This document shows positions 23,709 to 32,432 of a DNA stretch of 40,875 nucleotides, piece after piece. The position numbers and the translations under genes are program-made. The DNA is from JAVBLT01 sp031553315 (GTDB taxonomy: Bacteria > Verrucomicrobiota > Kiritimatiellia > RFP12 > DVOR01): positions 1 through 40,875 of the forward strand of contig JAVBLT010000045.1 in NCBI GenBank assembly GCA_031553315.1, read 5' to 3'. The notes under the pieces were generated by a model. The model did not search any database and was not told the DNA's origin. It saw only the letters and a program-made list of their open reading frames with translations. Every line of letters starts with the position of its first letter. Position 1 is the first letter of the stretch.

Positions 23709-26700
23709 TTACTCAGTTTCGATTTCCGGTTCGAAATCCGGTATCAGGGTGTACGATTCGCAGCCCCAGCCGTCCCACCCGTCCCAACCGGAATCCTCGG
23801 ATCCGGAGGTGTCGGGAATGTGAAAAAGAACCAGCGAGGCGGCATCTCCTTCCGCTGTGAGGCCTTGGCCGATGAGATAGAAATCCTCATTCTCCGACCA
23901 ACCGAGCTCAATATAGGGAATCAGCGGGCCATAGGCGCGAACGAATGTGCCGCCAACACGTATTTTCGCTTCGAACAATCCCGTGCGGGGGTTGACGGCG
24001 AGCGTTTGGGAGCCGGAGGGGGCAATTTTGCCTTTCGCAACGGTAAACCAGGTTTCAGCCGTCGGCAGGAGCATCCCGAATTGCGAATAGGCTCCGAACA
24101 GGTTGCCGATCGAATCGTTTCGCGGCGTGTAGCGCTGGCCGTAAGGGAAAAACAGGTTCCCCGCGGGTTTCCATGTGAGGGGCTCTTCTTCGGTGTTGGC
24201 GATGATGCCGTCTTCCACGCGCAAAATGCCGGTGAGGGCGGCCTTGTATTTTGAGTCGGCAATCCACAGGGGAATGAAGCAGGCGGTGTCGCTTTCGGGC
24301 ACCACGGGCGCGCTGGCCGAGAAGGTCTTGCCGTCGGGGAAGCGGCCGGCGAGGGCGGCGATGCTTTTTTTCGCGTTCAGGGTGACCTGGAAATAGGCGC
24401 CGCCGAGGGTGACATTGTAAATTCCCGCAAAGGGTGTGAAGGCGGTCGGCGCGAGGGTGATGCGGTCTTGCCAGAGGGTGGCCTCGCCTTCGCCGAGGGT
24501 GCCGGTGACCGCGCTTTCGCCAAATGAAAGCGTGAGCGCGAGCGGCGGGTATGTTTTGCCGCGGTTGATTTCCGCGGCAATCGCGTAGGGCGAGGCGAAG
24601 GCGGCTTTGAAGGTGTGCCTGCCGGTTTCGCAGCGGATGCTGCCGCTGACGGCGCCGAGCTTGCTGACGGTGAGGTCGATGCGCGCGCCGAGCGCGGCGG
24701 CGTTGAAGTCGGCAAGGCCCGAAAAGGTGCCGGTCGCGAAGTCGGGCAAGGGCGCCACAGTGATGCGGAAGGCGGAGGTCGCGCGTTTTTGGGTTGCGTT
24801 GGAGGCGTTGACGGTGATTGTGAAGGCGCCTGCTTTCGCGGGTATGCCGCTGATGATGCCCTGGCTGAATTTGAGCCCGCCGGGCAACCCGCGCACGGTG
24901 ACGGCGGGGAGGGTTTCGGAGGCGACGCCGATCGGCAGCGTGAAGGGAATGCCGACCATTGCGCCGCAATCGGCAATCGCGGCGATGGCGGGCGGAGCGA
25001 TTTCACCAATGGGTTTGAAGGAGGCGGTGAAGGTTTGATTCGCCTGGGGGGAAACCACGGTTCGGGTGGGGGTTTGGAGGCCGTCGTCCCATGCCGTGAA
25101 GGCGCAGCCTCTCTCGGGCGTGGCTTTGAGGGTCACTTTTCTGCCCGCCGGGCAATAGGCGGAGCCGGTGACTTTCCCGCCTTGGGAGGCGATGCCGCGC
25201 ACATAAGGAATGGGGGAAAAGCGGGCGGTGATCGCGAGATCCTGCGTTACGGTGAAGGTTTGCCTGGCGGTGCGGGAGCCTGTGGACCAAGCTTCGAACT
25301 GCCATCCTTTGGCGGGGATGGCGGTGAGGGTGGCTTGGGTTCCGGCGGGATAATGGCCGCCGCCGGTGACGGTGCCGCCGTTGGGGTCGTTTTGGGCGAT
25401 GTCGACGTGATGGAGGGTGGCCCCCTCGGGCTGGTAGATCACGTTGCCGATGTAGCTGCGGGCGGAAGGGCTGCTGCCTTGCCTGAAGCGCCAGCGCAAG
25501 GTGTGGGAGCCGCCGGCGAGGGGAATCGAAACGGTCTGTTTGCGCTGATTGCGCCAGTTGGCGACGACCAGATTGCCGTCGAGCAATTCGAGGATGCTGT
25601 CGCCCGCGCTGTCGTCGACCTTCACGGAGAAGGTGATCACGCAGTCGCCTCTGGCGGTGGTCTGGAGATAACCTTCCTGATTTTCCTTCATGGCTCCGGA
25701 GACGGCGGCCGAGCCGCCTTCGGGGGTCTGCGCCAGGCCCGACCATTTCGCCGAACCGCCGGTAGACCAGGCGAGGGTGGCGTTGTTGACGGCGCGGTCA
25801 AGCGGCATTGGAGAACCGCCTGCGTTTTCGATGGTCACTTGGCACTCTGCGGGGCTGCCCAGCGTTTGACCGACCGGATTTTCAAGCGCGAGGGTAAAGA
25901 CTTTCCCGACTGCGCTGGCGTATATTTCAACGAGAATATTGGTTGTTCCCGGGCCGTTTGGCCAGCTGAGCTCGCCTAACGGGGCGGGGCCTACGACACT
26001 AAAATCGGTGCCGCGCACGGCGTTGCCGCCATCGGCCTTCACGCGGTAACCGACCGATGCCGGGCCCTGTGCGGAACCGCCGGTCACGGGGATCGCATAC
26101 AGGAAGGGCATGGAGAGGGAAGACGCGATCCGCGTGCCGCTGGAAAATGAAACGGCGGAGGTGGCGGCGGAGGTGCCGACGCGGTTCCGGCATTGCACGA
26201 TTTCTCTTTCATTGCCAAAAACAATCTCCGCTGTATTGGTCAGGTAGCTGTCTGTTTGCGCGGCGGCGCCTACACGTGCTTTGAATGAAATGGAGCCGCT
26301 TTCGCCTTTTGCAAGGTAGGTTGGAATTTCCCAGATCAGGCCGAAAGCGTTGGTGAAAACCGGAGGCGTGTCGCTTTCAAGGAAAGTGACGTTGGCCGGC
26401 AGGGTGTTGGTGACGGTGATTTTATTTTGCGTGGATTCGGTCACGTTCACATAGTTGATCGTGTAGGTGATTTCGGCGCCTTGGGCGACGGGGTTCGGCG
26501 AGGCCGTCATGGTGTTGACCTTTTGGCTGCCGGCGAGGGTGTATTCGGTGCCGGTATTGGCGCCGCGGTCAACGAGCATGTAGAGCGGCTCGCCCGCCTG
26601 CTGGATGACGGCGAGGCTGTTCGTGACGGGGCTGGCGGGTACAATCAGGGTACCGGGGGTGTTGGTGACGGCGTAGAGTGTGGCGGTGAGGCCGCTGAGG

Positions 26701-27779
26701 TTGTCGCTCGTTTGCTTTTTGCCGAACTGGAAGAGGCAGACGGCGCGGTTCGGAGTGGCGGGAGGGGCGAACCGGTACCAGTCGACCCGGTCGGTTCCGC
26801 GCAGGGAGGCGTTGAAGGTGCGGTTGGTCTGGGCGAGGGGGAGGGTGTGGGCTTCGGCGAAGGTTTCGTTGGGGTCGAAGGCGTCGGTGAGGTTGGAGGG
26901 CTCGTAGCCGCCGAGGTAGGAGTTGACGAGGCTCACGAGCTTTTGGGAGCGCGCATAGGGGTCGGGCTCGCCCGTGAGGAGAGAATAGAGCGAGATGCGT
27001 TTATCGACCACGCCGCCGGTGGCTTTTGTCCAGTAGATGCGCAGGTAGGGGGCGCTGCCGGATCCGGGGTTGGCCCAGTTGAAGATGGCGCGGTCGGGGT
27101 CGCCGCTGGCGCCTTTGAGGAAGTAGGCGCCGCTGTCGTTCATGAACGCGGTGAAGGGGGTGGCCTCGAGGGCTTCGTCGAGGCGGGCGCTGGCGGCGTT
27201 GTTGCTCATGTAGGCGAAGCCGATGACGGGGGTATACTCTTCTTTATCGAAATAGAGGGCGGCGTCGAGGTCGGTGATCCACCGGCCGGTGCCGGGGTCT
27301 TGGATGGCGTCGTCGACGGCGAGGGGGAGGTATCGGGTGATTTTTTCGATGAGCTTTTCGGCGCGCTTGTCGGCGTCGGCGCTGGCGTTCATGATGGAGT
27401 AGACGGAGAGCTTGACGTTGACGCCGACCCCGTAGAGGCGCATGTAGGGGGCGTTGCCGGATTTTGGGTTGCACCAGTCGAACGCTTTTTTATCGGCGGG
27501 GCTTCCGCCGGTGGTGCCGTAGATGAAGAGCGCCCGGTCGCTCATGAAGGTTTTGAAGGTGTCGGAATCGAGCGTGGCTTCGAGGCGGGCGGTCATGGCG
27601 TTGTTGCTCATGGAGCCGAAGCCGATGCAGGGGCAATCGTTTTCGGCCATTTGGGAATCGATGGCGCCGGTGTTGCTGGACCACTGGCCCGGTTCGGGCG
27701 GGTCGGTGGAAACCTCAAGCGCGCGAAGGGTTCCGCACAGGGCGGCCAACGCGATGAGGGCGGTTTTAAAGGCGTTCAT
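23709..27779 (-). CDS. Giant exported multi-domain protein (InlB-type repeats, DUF11-like)
   Basis: The protein (1356 aa) has a signal peptide (about 1-20). Two tandem domains (about 48-150 and 182-292) share PxIGF..MSNNA, N..SG.APYxRxY and xSxYS and are related to each other, with a faint thioredoxin-like look but no CxxC. They are followed by a pre-peptidase-like beta domain (300-418), a DUF11-like domain (419-530), a Calx-beta-like domain (about 560-652), a beta-sandwich (about 665-785), two divergent InlB B-repeats (about 790-925; GGTVTGGGHYPAG and GGKVTGSAYCPAG), an Ig-like domain (about 930-1008) and a beta-rich C-terminal part. The tail has GWDGWDGWG. It starts 14 bases after gspD with AAGGAG before the ATG. 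It may be a substrate or surface partner of the secretion genes upstream; that is inference. Confidence 0.83.
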   Translation of the reverse strand: MNAFKTALIALAALCGTLRALEVSTDPPEPGQWSSNTGAIDSQMAENDCPCIGFGSMSNNAMTARLEATLDSDTFKTFMSDRALFIYGTTGGSPADKKAFDWCNPKSGNAPYMRLYGVGVNVKLSVYSIMNASADADKRAEKLIEKITRYLPLAVDDAIQDPGTGRWITDLDAALYFDKEEYTPVIGFAYMSNNAASARLDEALEATPFTAFMNDSGAYFLKGASGDPDRAIFNWANPGSGSAPYLRIYWTKATGGVVDKRISLYSLLTGEPDPYARSQKLVSLVNSYLGGYEPSNLTDAFDPNETFAEAHTLPLAQTNRTFNASLRGTDRVDWYRFAPPATPNRAVCLFQFGKKQTSDNLSGLTATLYAVTNTPGTLIVPASPVTNSLAVIQQAGEPLYMLVDRGANTGTEYTLAGSQKVNTMTASPNPVAQGAEITYTINYVNVTESTQNKITVTNTLPANVTFLESDTPPVFTNAFGLIWEIPTYLAKGESGSISFKARVGAAAQTDSYLTNTAEIVFGNEREIVQCRNRVGTSAATSAVSFSSGTRIASSLSMPFLYAIPVTGGSAQGPASVGYRVKADGGNAVRGTDFSVVGPAPLGELSWPNGPGTTNILVEIYASAVGKVFTLALENPVGQTLGSPAECQVTIENAGGSPMPLDRAVNNATLAWSTGGSAKWSGLAQTPEGGSAAVSGAMKENQEGYLQTTARGDCVITFSVKVDDSAGDSILELLDGNLVVANWRNQRKQTVSIPLAGGSHTLRWRFRQGSSPSARSYIGNVIYQPEGATLHHVDIAQNDPNGGTVTGGGHYPAGTQATLTAIPAKGWQFEAWSTGSRTARQTFTVTQDLAITARFSPIPYVRGIASQGGKVTGSAYCPAGRKVTLKATPERGCAFTAWDDGLQTPTRTVVSPQANQTFTASFKPIGEIAPPAIAAIADCGAMVGIPFTLPIGVASETLPAVTVRGLPGGLKFSQGIISGIPAKAGAFTITVNASNATQKRATSAFRITVAPLPDFATGTFSGLADFNAAALGARIDLTVSKLGAVSGSIRCETGRHTFKAAFASPYAIAAEINRGKTYPPLALTLSFGESAVTGTLGEGEATLWQDRITLAPTAFTPFAGIYNVTLGGAYFQVTLNAKKSIAALAGRFPDGKTFSASAPVVPESDTACFIPLWIADSKYKAALTGILRVEDGIIANTEEEPLTWKPAGNLFFPYGQRYTPRNDSIGNLFGAYSQFGMLLPTAETWFTVAKGKIAPSGSQTLAVNPRTGLFEAKIRVGGTFVRAYGPLIPYIELGWSENEDFYLIGQGLTAEGDAASLVLFHIPDTSGSEDSGWDGWDGWGCESYTLIPDFEPEIETE

Positions 27780-27793
27780 GGGCGGCTCCTTGG

Positions 27794-30460
27794 TTACTGC
27801 CGGTTTTCTTTCGGGGGCATTTCGGTGAGGAGGGCTTCGGCGGGAGCGGAGCCGGGGGCGGCAGGTTGCGAGGATGGGTTTTTCTCTTCGAGCTTGCGGC
27901 GCTGTTCCTCGTATTGCTTCATCATTTTTTCGCGGTTGGCCTGGCCTTCGATCTGCTCTTTCTGGAGGAGAAGGGCGGTTTCGAGGCGGCGCTTGAGCTC
28001 GGCCTGGTTCATGGGGTCGGCGAGGGGGCTGCTGGACCAGCCCTCCGTCCACACGCCGGGCACGTTGAGGTAATCCTTGCGGCGCTTGGCTTCCTTCTGG
28101 GCTTCGTCGGCGTTTTTGAAGACGTGGGGCGTGAGGAAGACGAGGAGCTCGGCGCGGGTTTCGCTTTCCTTTACGGAACCGAAAAGGTAGGGCCCGACCC
28201 AGGGAATGTCTTTGAGAATGGGAATGCCGGTGACGGAGTTGTCGATTTTGACCTGCACGAGGCCGCCGAGCACGAGGGTCTGCCCGTTGGCGATGGCCAC
28301 TTCGGATTTGAGCTCGCGGGTGTTGACCGTGGGCCACCAGGTGTTGTTGATCTGCTGGCCGTTTTCGACGACCTGCTCGAATTTTTCTTCGACGGTGAGG
28401 ACGACTTTGCCATCGGGGTTGATGCGGGGGGTGATCTTCACGTTGAGACCGATTTCCTTCTGCTGGATATCGTCTTCATAGCCTCCGCTGACGCTTCCCG
28501 TGTTGTAGCCCACGTATTTTTTGCCGTTGTACATGTAGCGGAGCTCGGTGGCTTTGATTTCGGCCTCCTTGTTGTCCTGCGTGAGGAGCACGGGCGAGGA
28601 GAGGATCTTGGTGCGCCCGTCGGACTTGGAGGCCTCGATGACCACATCGAGGTTGAGGCTTTCAAAGGTGGCCATGTAGCTGACGCCTGATTTGACCACG
28701 GGATAAAGGTTGGTGGCGCCGTTGAGGATGCTGTTGATGAGGTTCATGGGCTGGGCGCCGGTCGTGCCGCCGCCCGAGGCGATCCAGGGGTTGCGCTGGT
28801 TGGGGTCGTTGGGGTCGATGTGTTTGACCCATTCGATGCCGGCCTGGAAGGAGTCGCTCAAGGCCACTTCGAGGACCACGGTCTCGATCATGACCTGCGC
28901 GACCTCGATATCCATCTCTTTGATGATTTCCTTGATGGCGCTGAGGTCGGAGGGGCTGGCCATGATGAGCAGGGCGTTGATGCGCGGGTCGGGGAGAATC
29001 TTGATGTTTTCCTTGTTGAGCTCGCCGAGCTTGCTTTTGGCGGAGCCGGAGAGGCCGGCGGAGGCGGTGCGGGCTTCGGGGGAGGGCGCGGGGGCCGGGG
29101 CGGAGGAGCCGCCGGCGGCGGTGAGGTTGGCGTTGCGGGCGGCGACGTTGGCGGTGGCGCGGGTGGCGTCTTCTTTTTTTGCGGAGGCGTTGTCGATGAG
29201 CTCGTTGAGGAGGTCGGAGATGCCTTTGTGGCCGTCTTTGGTTTCGGCGAGGGCGTATTGGAGGCGGACGATTTCGACGGTGACGTCGGGGGCTGTGGCC
29301 ACGTCGAGCTCTTCAATCACGCGGTCGAAAAACATCATGTTGTTCTTGCGGGTGACGATGATCATCTTGTTGGAGCGGGTATCGGCCATGATCTGCACCT
29401 TGCCGCGGATCATGCCGCGGTCGGCGTCGCTGACGAGGGCATCCATGCTGCCGCTGGGGGCGGCGGGCTCCGGATCCTGGGAGCGGGTCACGCCGGGCAG
29501 GCGGGTGTTGACGGTGCGGGAGACGCTCTGGCTCATGCCGGGAGGGCCCGAACGGTTGACCTGGGGGGCGGCGATGCTCTTTTTGGCGGCTTCATCCTGC
29601 TTTTGCGATTCGGCGACGAATTCCTCGAGCTTGGCCTTGATGTCTTCCACTTTGGCGTGCTGGATGGTGCGGACGTAGACGTCTTCCTGCACGGGGAGGG
29701 CTTTGTCGATGAAGGCGAGGATGTCGATCATCCGGTTGATGTTTTCCTGGGTATCGGTCACGAGGAGCGAGTTGGTGCGCTCGAGATACTGGAGCTGGCC
29801 GTCGGGGCGCTTGAGGGTTTCGAGGACTTTTTGGGCTTCGTCGGCGCCGATGTTTTTGGGGGTGATCATCTGGCGGATGATTTTGCCTTCTTCGGGGTGG
29901 TGGCCGCTTTCGGGGAGCTCGAGAAAGGTCTTCATGCCGTATTGGCCGCCGGTCTTGAAGGGGACCACGAGGAGGAACTGTTCGCCCACGGGGATGAGCT
30001 CGATGCCGACGAGCTGGAGCTGGGTTTCGATGGCCTGGAGGTATTGGGCTTCGGTCCAGGATTCATCGTTGATGCTGCGCATGGTGACGTTGACTTTGGG
30101 GACGTCGGGCGCGGTGAGGAGGGTGCGGTTGGTGGTGCGGCCGTAGAGCTGGAGGAAGAGGTCGGCGGGGGCGTCGTAGAAGGTGAGCTTGGTGCGGCCG
30201 TTTGCGCTTTTTTCGGCTTCGGCGATTTGGGCGTCGATATCGACGGCGGTGGGGGCCGCCGCGGGGGCCGCCGCGCCGCCGGGGCGGGCGCCGGCGGGGA
30301 GGCGGCCGGGGGCGGTCGGCCGGCCGGCGGGGGAAGGGATGGCCGGGGTGCGGGTGGGTGTGCGGGTCATGCCGCGGGGGGGCTGGGGAAGGTCTTGCGC
30401 GGCGAGGGGTGCGGCAAAAATGAGAGCGGCGAGAGCGAGGATGCTGGCGGGGTGTTTCAT
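27794..30460 (-). CDS. gspD: Type II secretion system secretin GspD
   Basis: The protein (888 aa) has a signal peptide (about 1-21), a Pro/Arg/Ala-rich linker (22-75), then periplasmic domains N0 (about 90-167), N1 (190-255), N2 (260-388) and N3 (393-518). Low-complexity inserts lie inside N2 (about 285-345) and N3 (425-480). The secretin core (about 520-800) carries the VPILKDIPWVGPYLFGS hallmark and ends with ELLVFLTPHVF. A charged C-terminal segment (805-888) is helical. It should form the outer-membrane channel. It is larger than E. coli GspD (about 650-690 aa) because of the inserts. It lies after gspK-L-M in one operon. PilQ is less likely, as no AMIN domains are seen. Confidence 0.9.
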   Translation of the reverse strand: MKHPASILALAALIFAAPLAAQDLPQPPRGMTRTPTRTPAIPSPAGRPTAPGRLPAGARPGGAAAPAAAPTAVDIDAQIAEAEKSANGRTKLTFYDAPADLFLQLYGRTTNRTLLTAPDVPKVNVTMRSINDESWTEAQYLQAIETQLQLVGIELIPVGEQFLLVVPFKTGGQYGMKTFLELPESGHHPEEGKIIRQMITPKNIGADEAQKVLETLKRPDGQLQYLERTNSLLVTDTQENINRMIDILAFIDKALPVQEDVYVRTIQHAKVEDIKAKLEEFVAESQKQDEAAKKSIAAPQVNRSGPPGMSQSVSRTVNTRLPGVTRSQDPEPAAPSGSMDALVSDADRGMIRGKVQIMADTRSNKMIIVTRKNNMMFFDRVIEELDVATAPDVTVEIVRLQYALAETKDGHKGISDLLNELIDNASAKKEDATRATANVAARNANLTAAGGSSAPAPAPSPEARTASAGLSGSAKSKLGELNKENIKILPDPRINALLIMASPSDLSAIKEIIKEMDIEVAQVMIETVVLEVALSDSFQAGIEWVKHIDPNDPNQRNPWIASGGGTTGAQPMNLINSILNGATNLYPVVKSGVSYMATFESLNLDVVIEASKSDGRTKILSSPVLLTQDNKEAEIKATELRYMYNGKKYVGYNTGSVSGGYEDDIQQKEIGLNVKITPRINPDGKVVLTVEEKFEQVVENGQQINNTWWPTVNTRELKSEVAIANGQTLVLGGLVQVKIDNSVTGIPILKDIPWVGPYLFGSVKESETRAELLVFLTPHVFKNADEAQKEAKRRKDYLNVPGVWTEGWSSSPLADPMNQAELKRRLETALLLQKEQIEGQANREKMMKQYEEQRRKLEEKNPSSQPAAPGSAPAEALLTEMPPKENRQ

Positions 30461-30473
30461 GGAGGGGGTTCCG

Positions 30474-31010
30474 TTATTTGTCGCGGATGTAGGCGCAGTT
30501 GAGGGTAAAAGAGCCTTGGAGGCGGCCGGGGGTTTTGGTGTGGGGGCGGATGTAGAGCTGGCGGATGTCCATCATGGCGTCGCTCTGGGTTTCAAGATCG
30601 TAAAGAAAGCGGACGAGGGAATCGAGGCGGCCTTCCCAGTCGCGGCAGCTGATGCTGAGCTCGGTGATTTCGCCGACGTCGGTCTCGCCGTCGATCTTGC
30701 GCTGGGCGATGATCACGGCGTTGGTCTTGGCCATGTCGTCCATGAGGGGGAGCCAGTAGGTTTCGACGGCTTTGTTGGCGGGGAAGACGGGGATATTGGC
30801 GCGCTGCGCGGTGTAGCGGGCCTGCCAGTCGCCGCGCGAGGCGATCACTTTTTCCTGGCTGGCGGCGCGGGTTTCGGCGGCTTTGAGCTTGTTTTGGGCG
30901 GTTTGCCAGTTTACGCGCACTTTGCCGAGCATGAGGGCGAGGCCGCCGTAGAGGAGGATGGTCACCACGAGGAGGAGGATGGTTTTATCGCGGTTGCTGA
31001 GGGCGCTCAT
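30474..31010 (-). CDS. GspM/PilO-like inner-membrane secretion protein
   Basis: The 178-residue protein has a short cytoplasmic N terminus, one transmembrane helix (about 10-28), a coiled-coil stretch (about 30-60) and a periplasmic alpha/beta domain. This is the layout of GspM/PilO proteins that pair with GspL/PilN. Sequence similarity in this family is low, so the call relies on topology and operon position: its ATG overlaps the gspL-like stop (ATGA 31007-31010) and gspD follows. Confidence 0.72.
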   Translation of the reverse strand: MSALSNRDKTILLLVVTILLYGGLALMLGKVRVNWQTAQNKLKAAETRAASQEKVIASRGDWQARYTAQRANIPVFPANKAVETYWLPLMDDMAKTNAVIIAQRKIDGETDVGEITELSISCRDWEGRLDSLVRFLYDLETQSDAMMDIRQLYIRPHTKTPGRLQGSFTLNCAYIRDK

Positions 31011-32404
31011 TCGTCGGATCCTGTTCCTTTGAAGGTGGCGTCGATGGAGAAACGCTGGCGGTTTTTCTGCTTGTCGAGCGCGAGCTGGGAGATCTTCACA
31101 TCGGTGTAAACGCCGGTGGCGTCGAGGGCGTCTTTAAACTGGTAGACTTCGGAGGTTTCGGGGGAATCGCCCTGCACGGTGAGGCCGCGGGCGTGGTTGT
31201 AGGTGAGGGCCGAGAGGGTGATGCCCTGGGGCATGTCGGCGACGCAGGCGCGCAGGGTGTTGAGGGCGGAGCGTTCGCGCCGGGTGTAGCGCTCGATGAG
31301 CTCCACGCGGTTCTTGAGCTCGAGCACGGAGGTGTAATGCTTCTGCTGGAGGTTGGTGCGGCGGGTCACGCGGTCGGCCATGCGCCCGTAGATCACGGGT
31401 CCGGTGAAGAGCGCCGCGGCAATGAGCACCCAGAGGCCGCCGGCGGCGGCGGCGAAGATGAGCATCTTTTTCTTTTGGGCGGCTTCTTTTTCACGGGTGC
31501 GCCACAGGGCCGGGGTGAGGTCGAGGGCGGCGCTTTCCATGGTGCGCAGGGCGAGGCCGCGGGTGCAGGCGGCGAAGGAATCGAGCGGGGTGACCTGGGG
31601 TGCGGTCTGGGTGGCGGCGGCGATGGCTTCAAGCGCGGCGGGATCGAGCGGCGCGAGGGTGAAGATGTGGCAGGAGGCGATGGGGCGGGCGCCGAAATCG
31701 ACCTCGGCGCCGAGGCAGGAGAAGAGGAGCTCGCGGGTGAAATCTTCGGCGCCGAGGGCGGGGCCGATGCCGCGGGCGATGATGGGGATGCCGTCGTCGA
31801 GAATCAGGATGTCGGTCTCGTTGGGGGAGACGACGAGGGCGATTTGGCGGCCTGTGCCGGCGAGGCCTTCCTGAAGGAGACCGCGCCACCAGGCGAGGAT
31901 GGAAACGTCGACCCGGAGGATTTTTCCGTTGGTGTCCATGAGGGCGCCGTCCCACAAGGCGAGGGATTGGAGGGGCGCGGAGGCGGCGAAGACGATGAGG
32001 TCGGCGGCGGTTTCGCCGAGGACTTCGAAGCTGACGGCGTGTTCGTCGTCGTCAAACGGCGAGATCTTGTCGATTTGCAGAAGGGCGGCGTCGGTCAGGT
32101 CGCCTCGGGCGGCGGCTGGGAGCTTGAAGATGGTGCAGACCACGCGGTCTGTGGGGAGCGCGGTGGCGAGCGTGCGGCAGCTCAGGTCGGTGAAGGCCGT
32201 TTCGAGGAGCGTGCCCAGCGGGAGGGGTTCGCCGGCGGGCTGAGGGAGGGGTTCGCCGCCTTCGATGGCGATTTGTTCCGCTTCGGTGGGCCGGGTCGGC
32301 CAGGATTCTTCCTTGCCGGCAGACCAGGCGCCGCGTTCCTGGCGGAGCTTTTGGGCACAGAGCCTGTCGGCGCCGAGCGTCACTGCTATGCAATCTGAAG
32401 CCAT
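31007..32404 (-). CDS. GspL-like inner-membrane secretion protein (PilM/PilN-type fusion)
   Basis: From ATG 32404 (AAGGA 8 bases upstream) the product is 465 aa. The cytoplasmic part (about 1-310) is an actin-like/PilM-type domain that includes RVDVSILAWWRGLL and ALVVSPNETDILILDDG. One transmembrane helix spans about 313-335, then comes a coiled coil (about 345-385) and a small PilN/GspL-like periplasmic domain (390-465; LTVQGDSPETSEVYQFKDAL). GspL recruits the GspE ATPase to the inner-membrane platform in type II secretion. The frame is open further upstream, but homology and ribosome site favour this start. It lies between gspK and the GspM-like gene. Confidence 0.8.
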   Translation of the reverse strand: MASDCIAVTLGADRLCAQKLRQERGAWSAGKEESWPTRPTEAEQIAIEGGEPLPQPAGEPLPLGTLLETAFTDLSCRTLATALPTDRVVCTIFKLPAAARGDLTDAALLQIDKISPFDDDEHAVSFEVLGETAADLIVFAASAPLQSLALWDGALMDTNGKILRVDVSILAWWRGLLQEGLAGTGRQIALVVSPNETDILILDDGIPIIARGIGPALGAEDFTRELLFSCLGAEVDFGARPIASCHIFTLAPLDPAALEAIAAATQTAPQVTPLDSFAACTRGLALRTMESAALDLTPALWRTREKEAAQKKKMLIFAAAAGGLWVLIAAALFTGPVIYGRMADRVTRRTNLQQKHYTSVLELKNRVELIERYTRRERSALNTLRACVADMPQGITLSALTYNHARGLTVQGDSPETSEVYQFKDALDATGVYTDVKISQLALDKQKNRQRFSIDATFKGTGSDE

Positions 32405-32432
32405 ACGTCGTCCTTCCGGAAAAATGAAAAAA

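Noticed and set aside
26550..26780. Possible tandem DNA repeats in the giant exported protein gene
   Set aside because: Similarity between modules is at protein level only; no near-identical DNA repeats were seen.
28820..30502. Plus-strand open frame opposite gspD
   Set aside because: The composition is Gly/Val/Asp low complexity and the opposite strand carries all secretin motifs.
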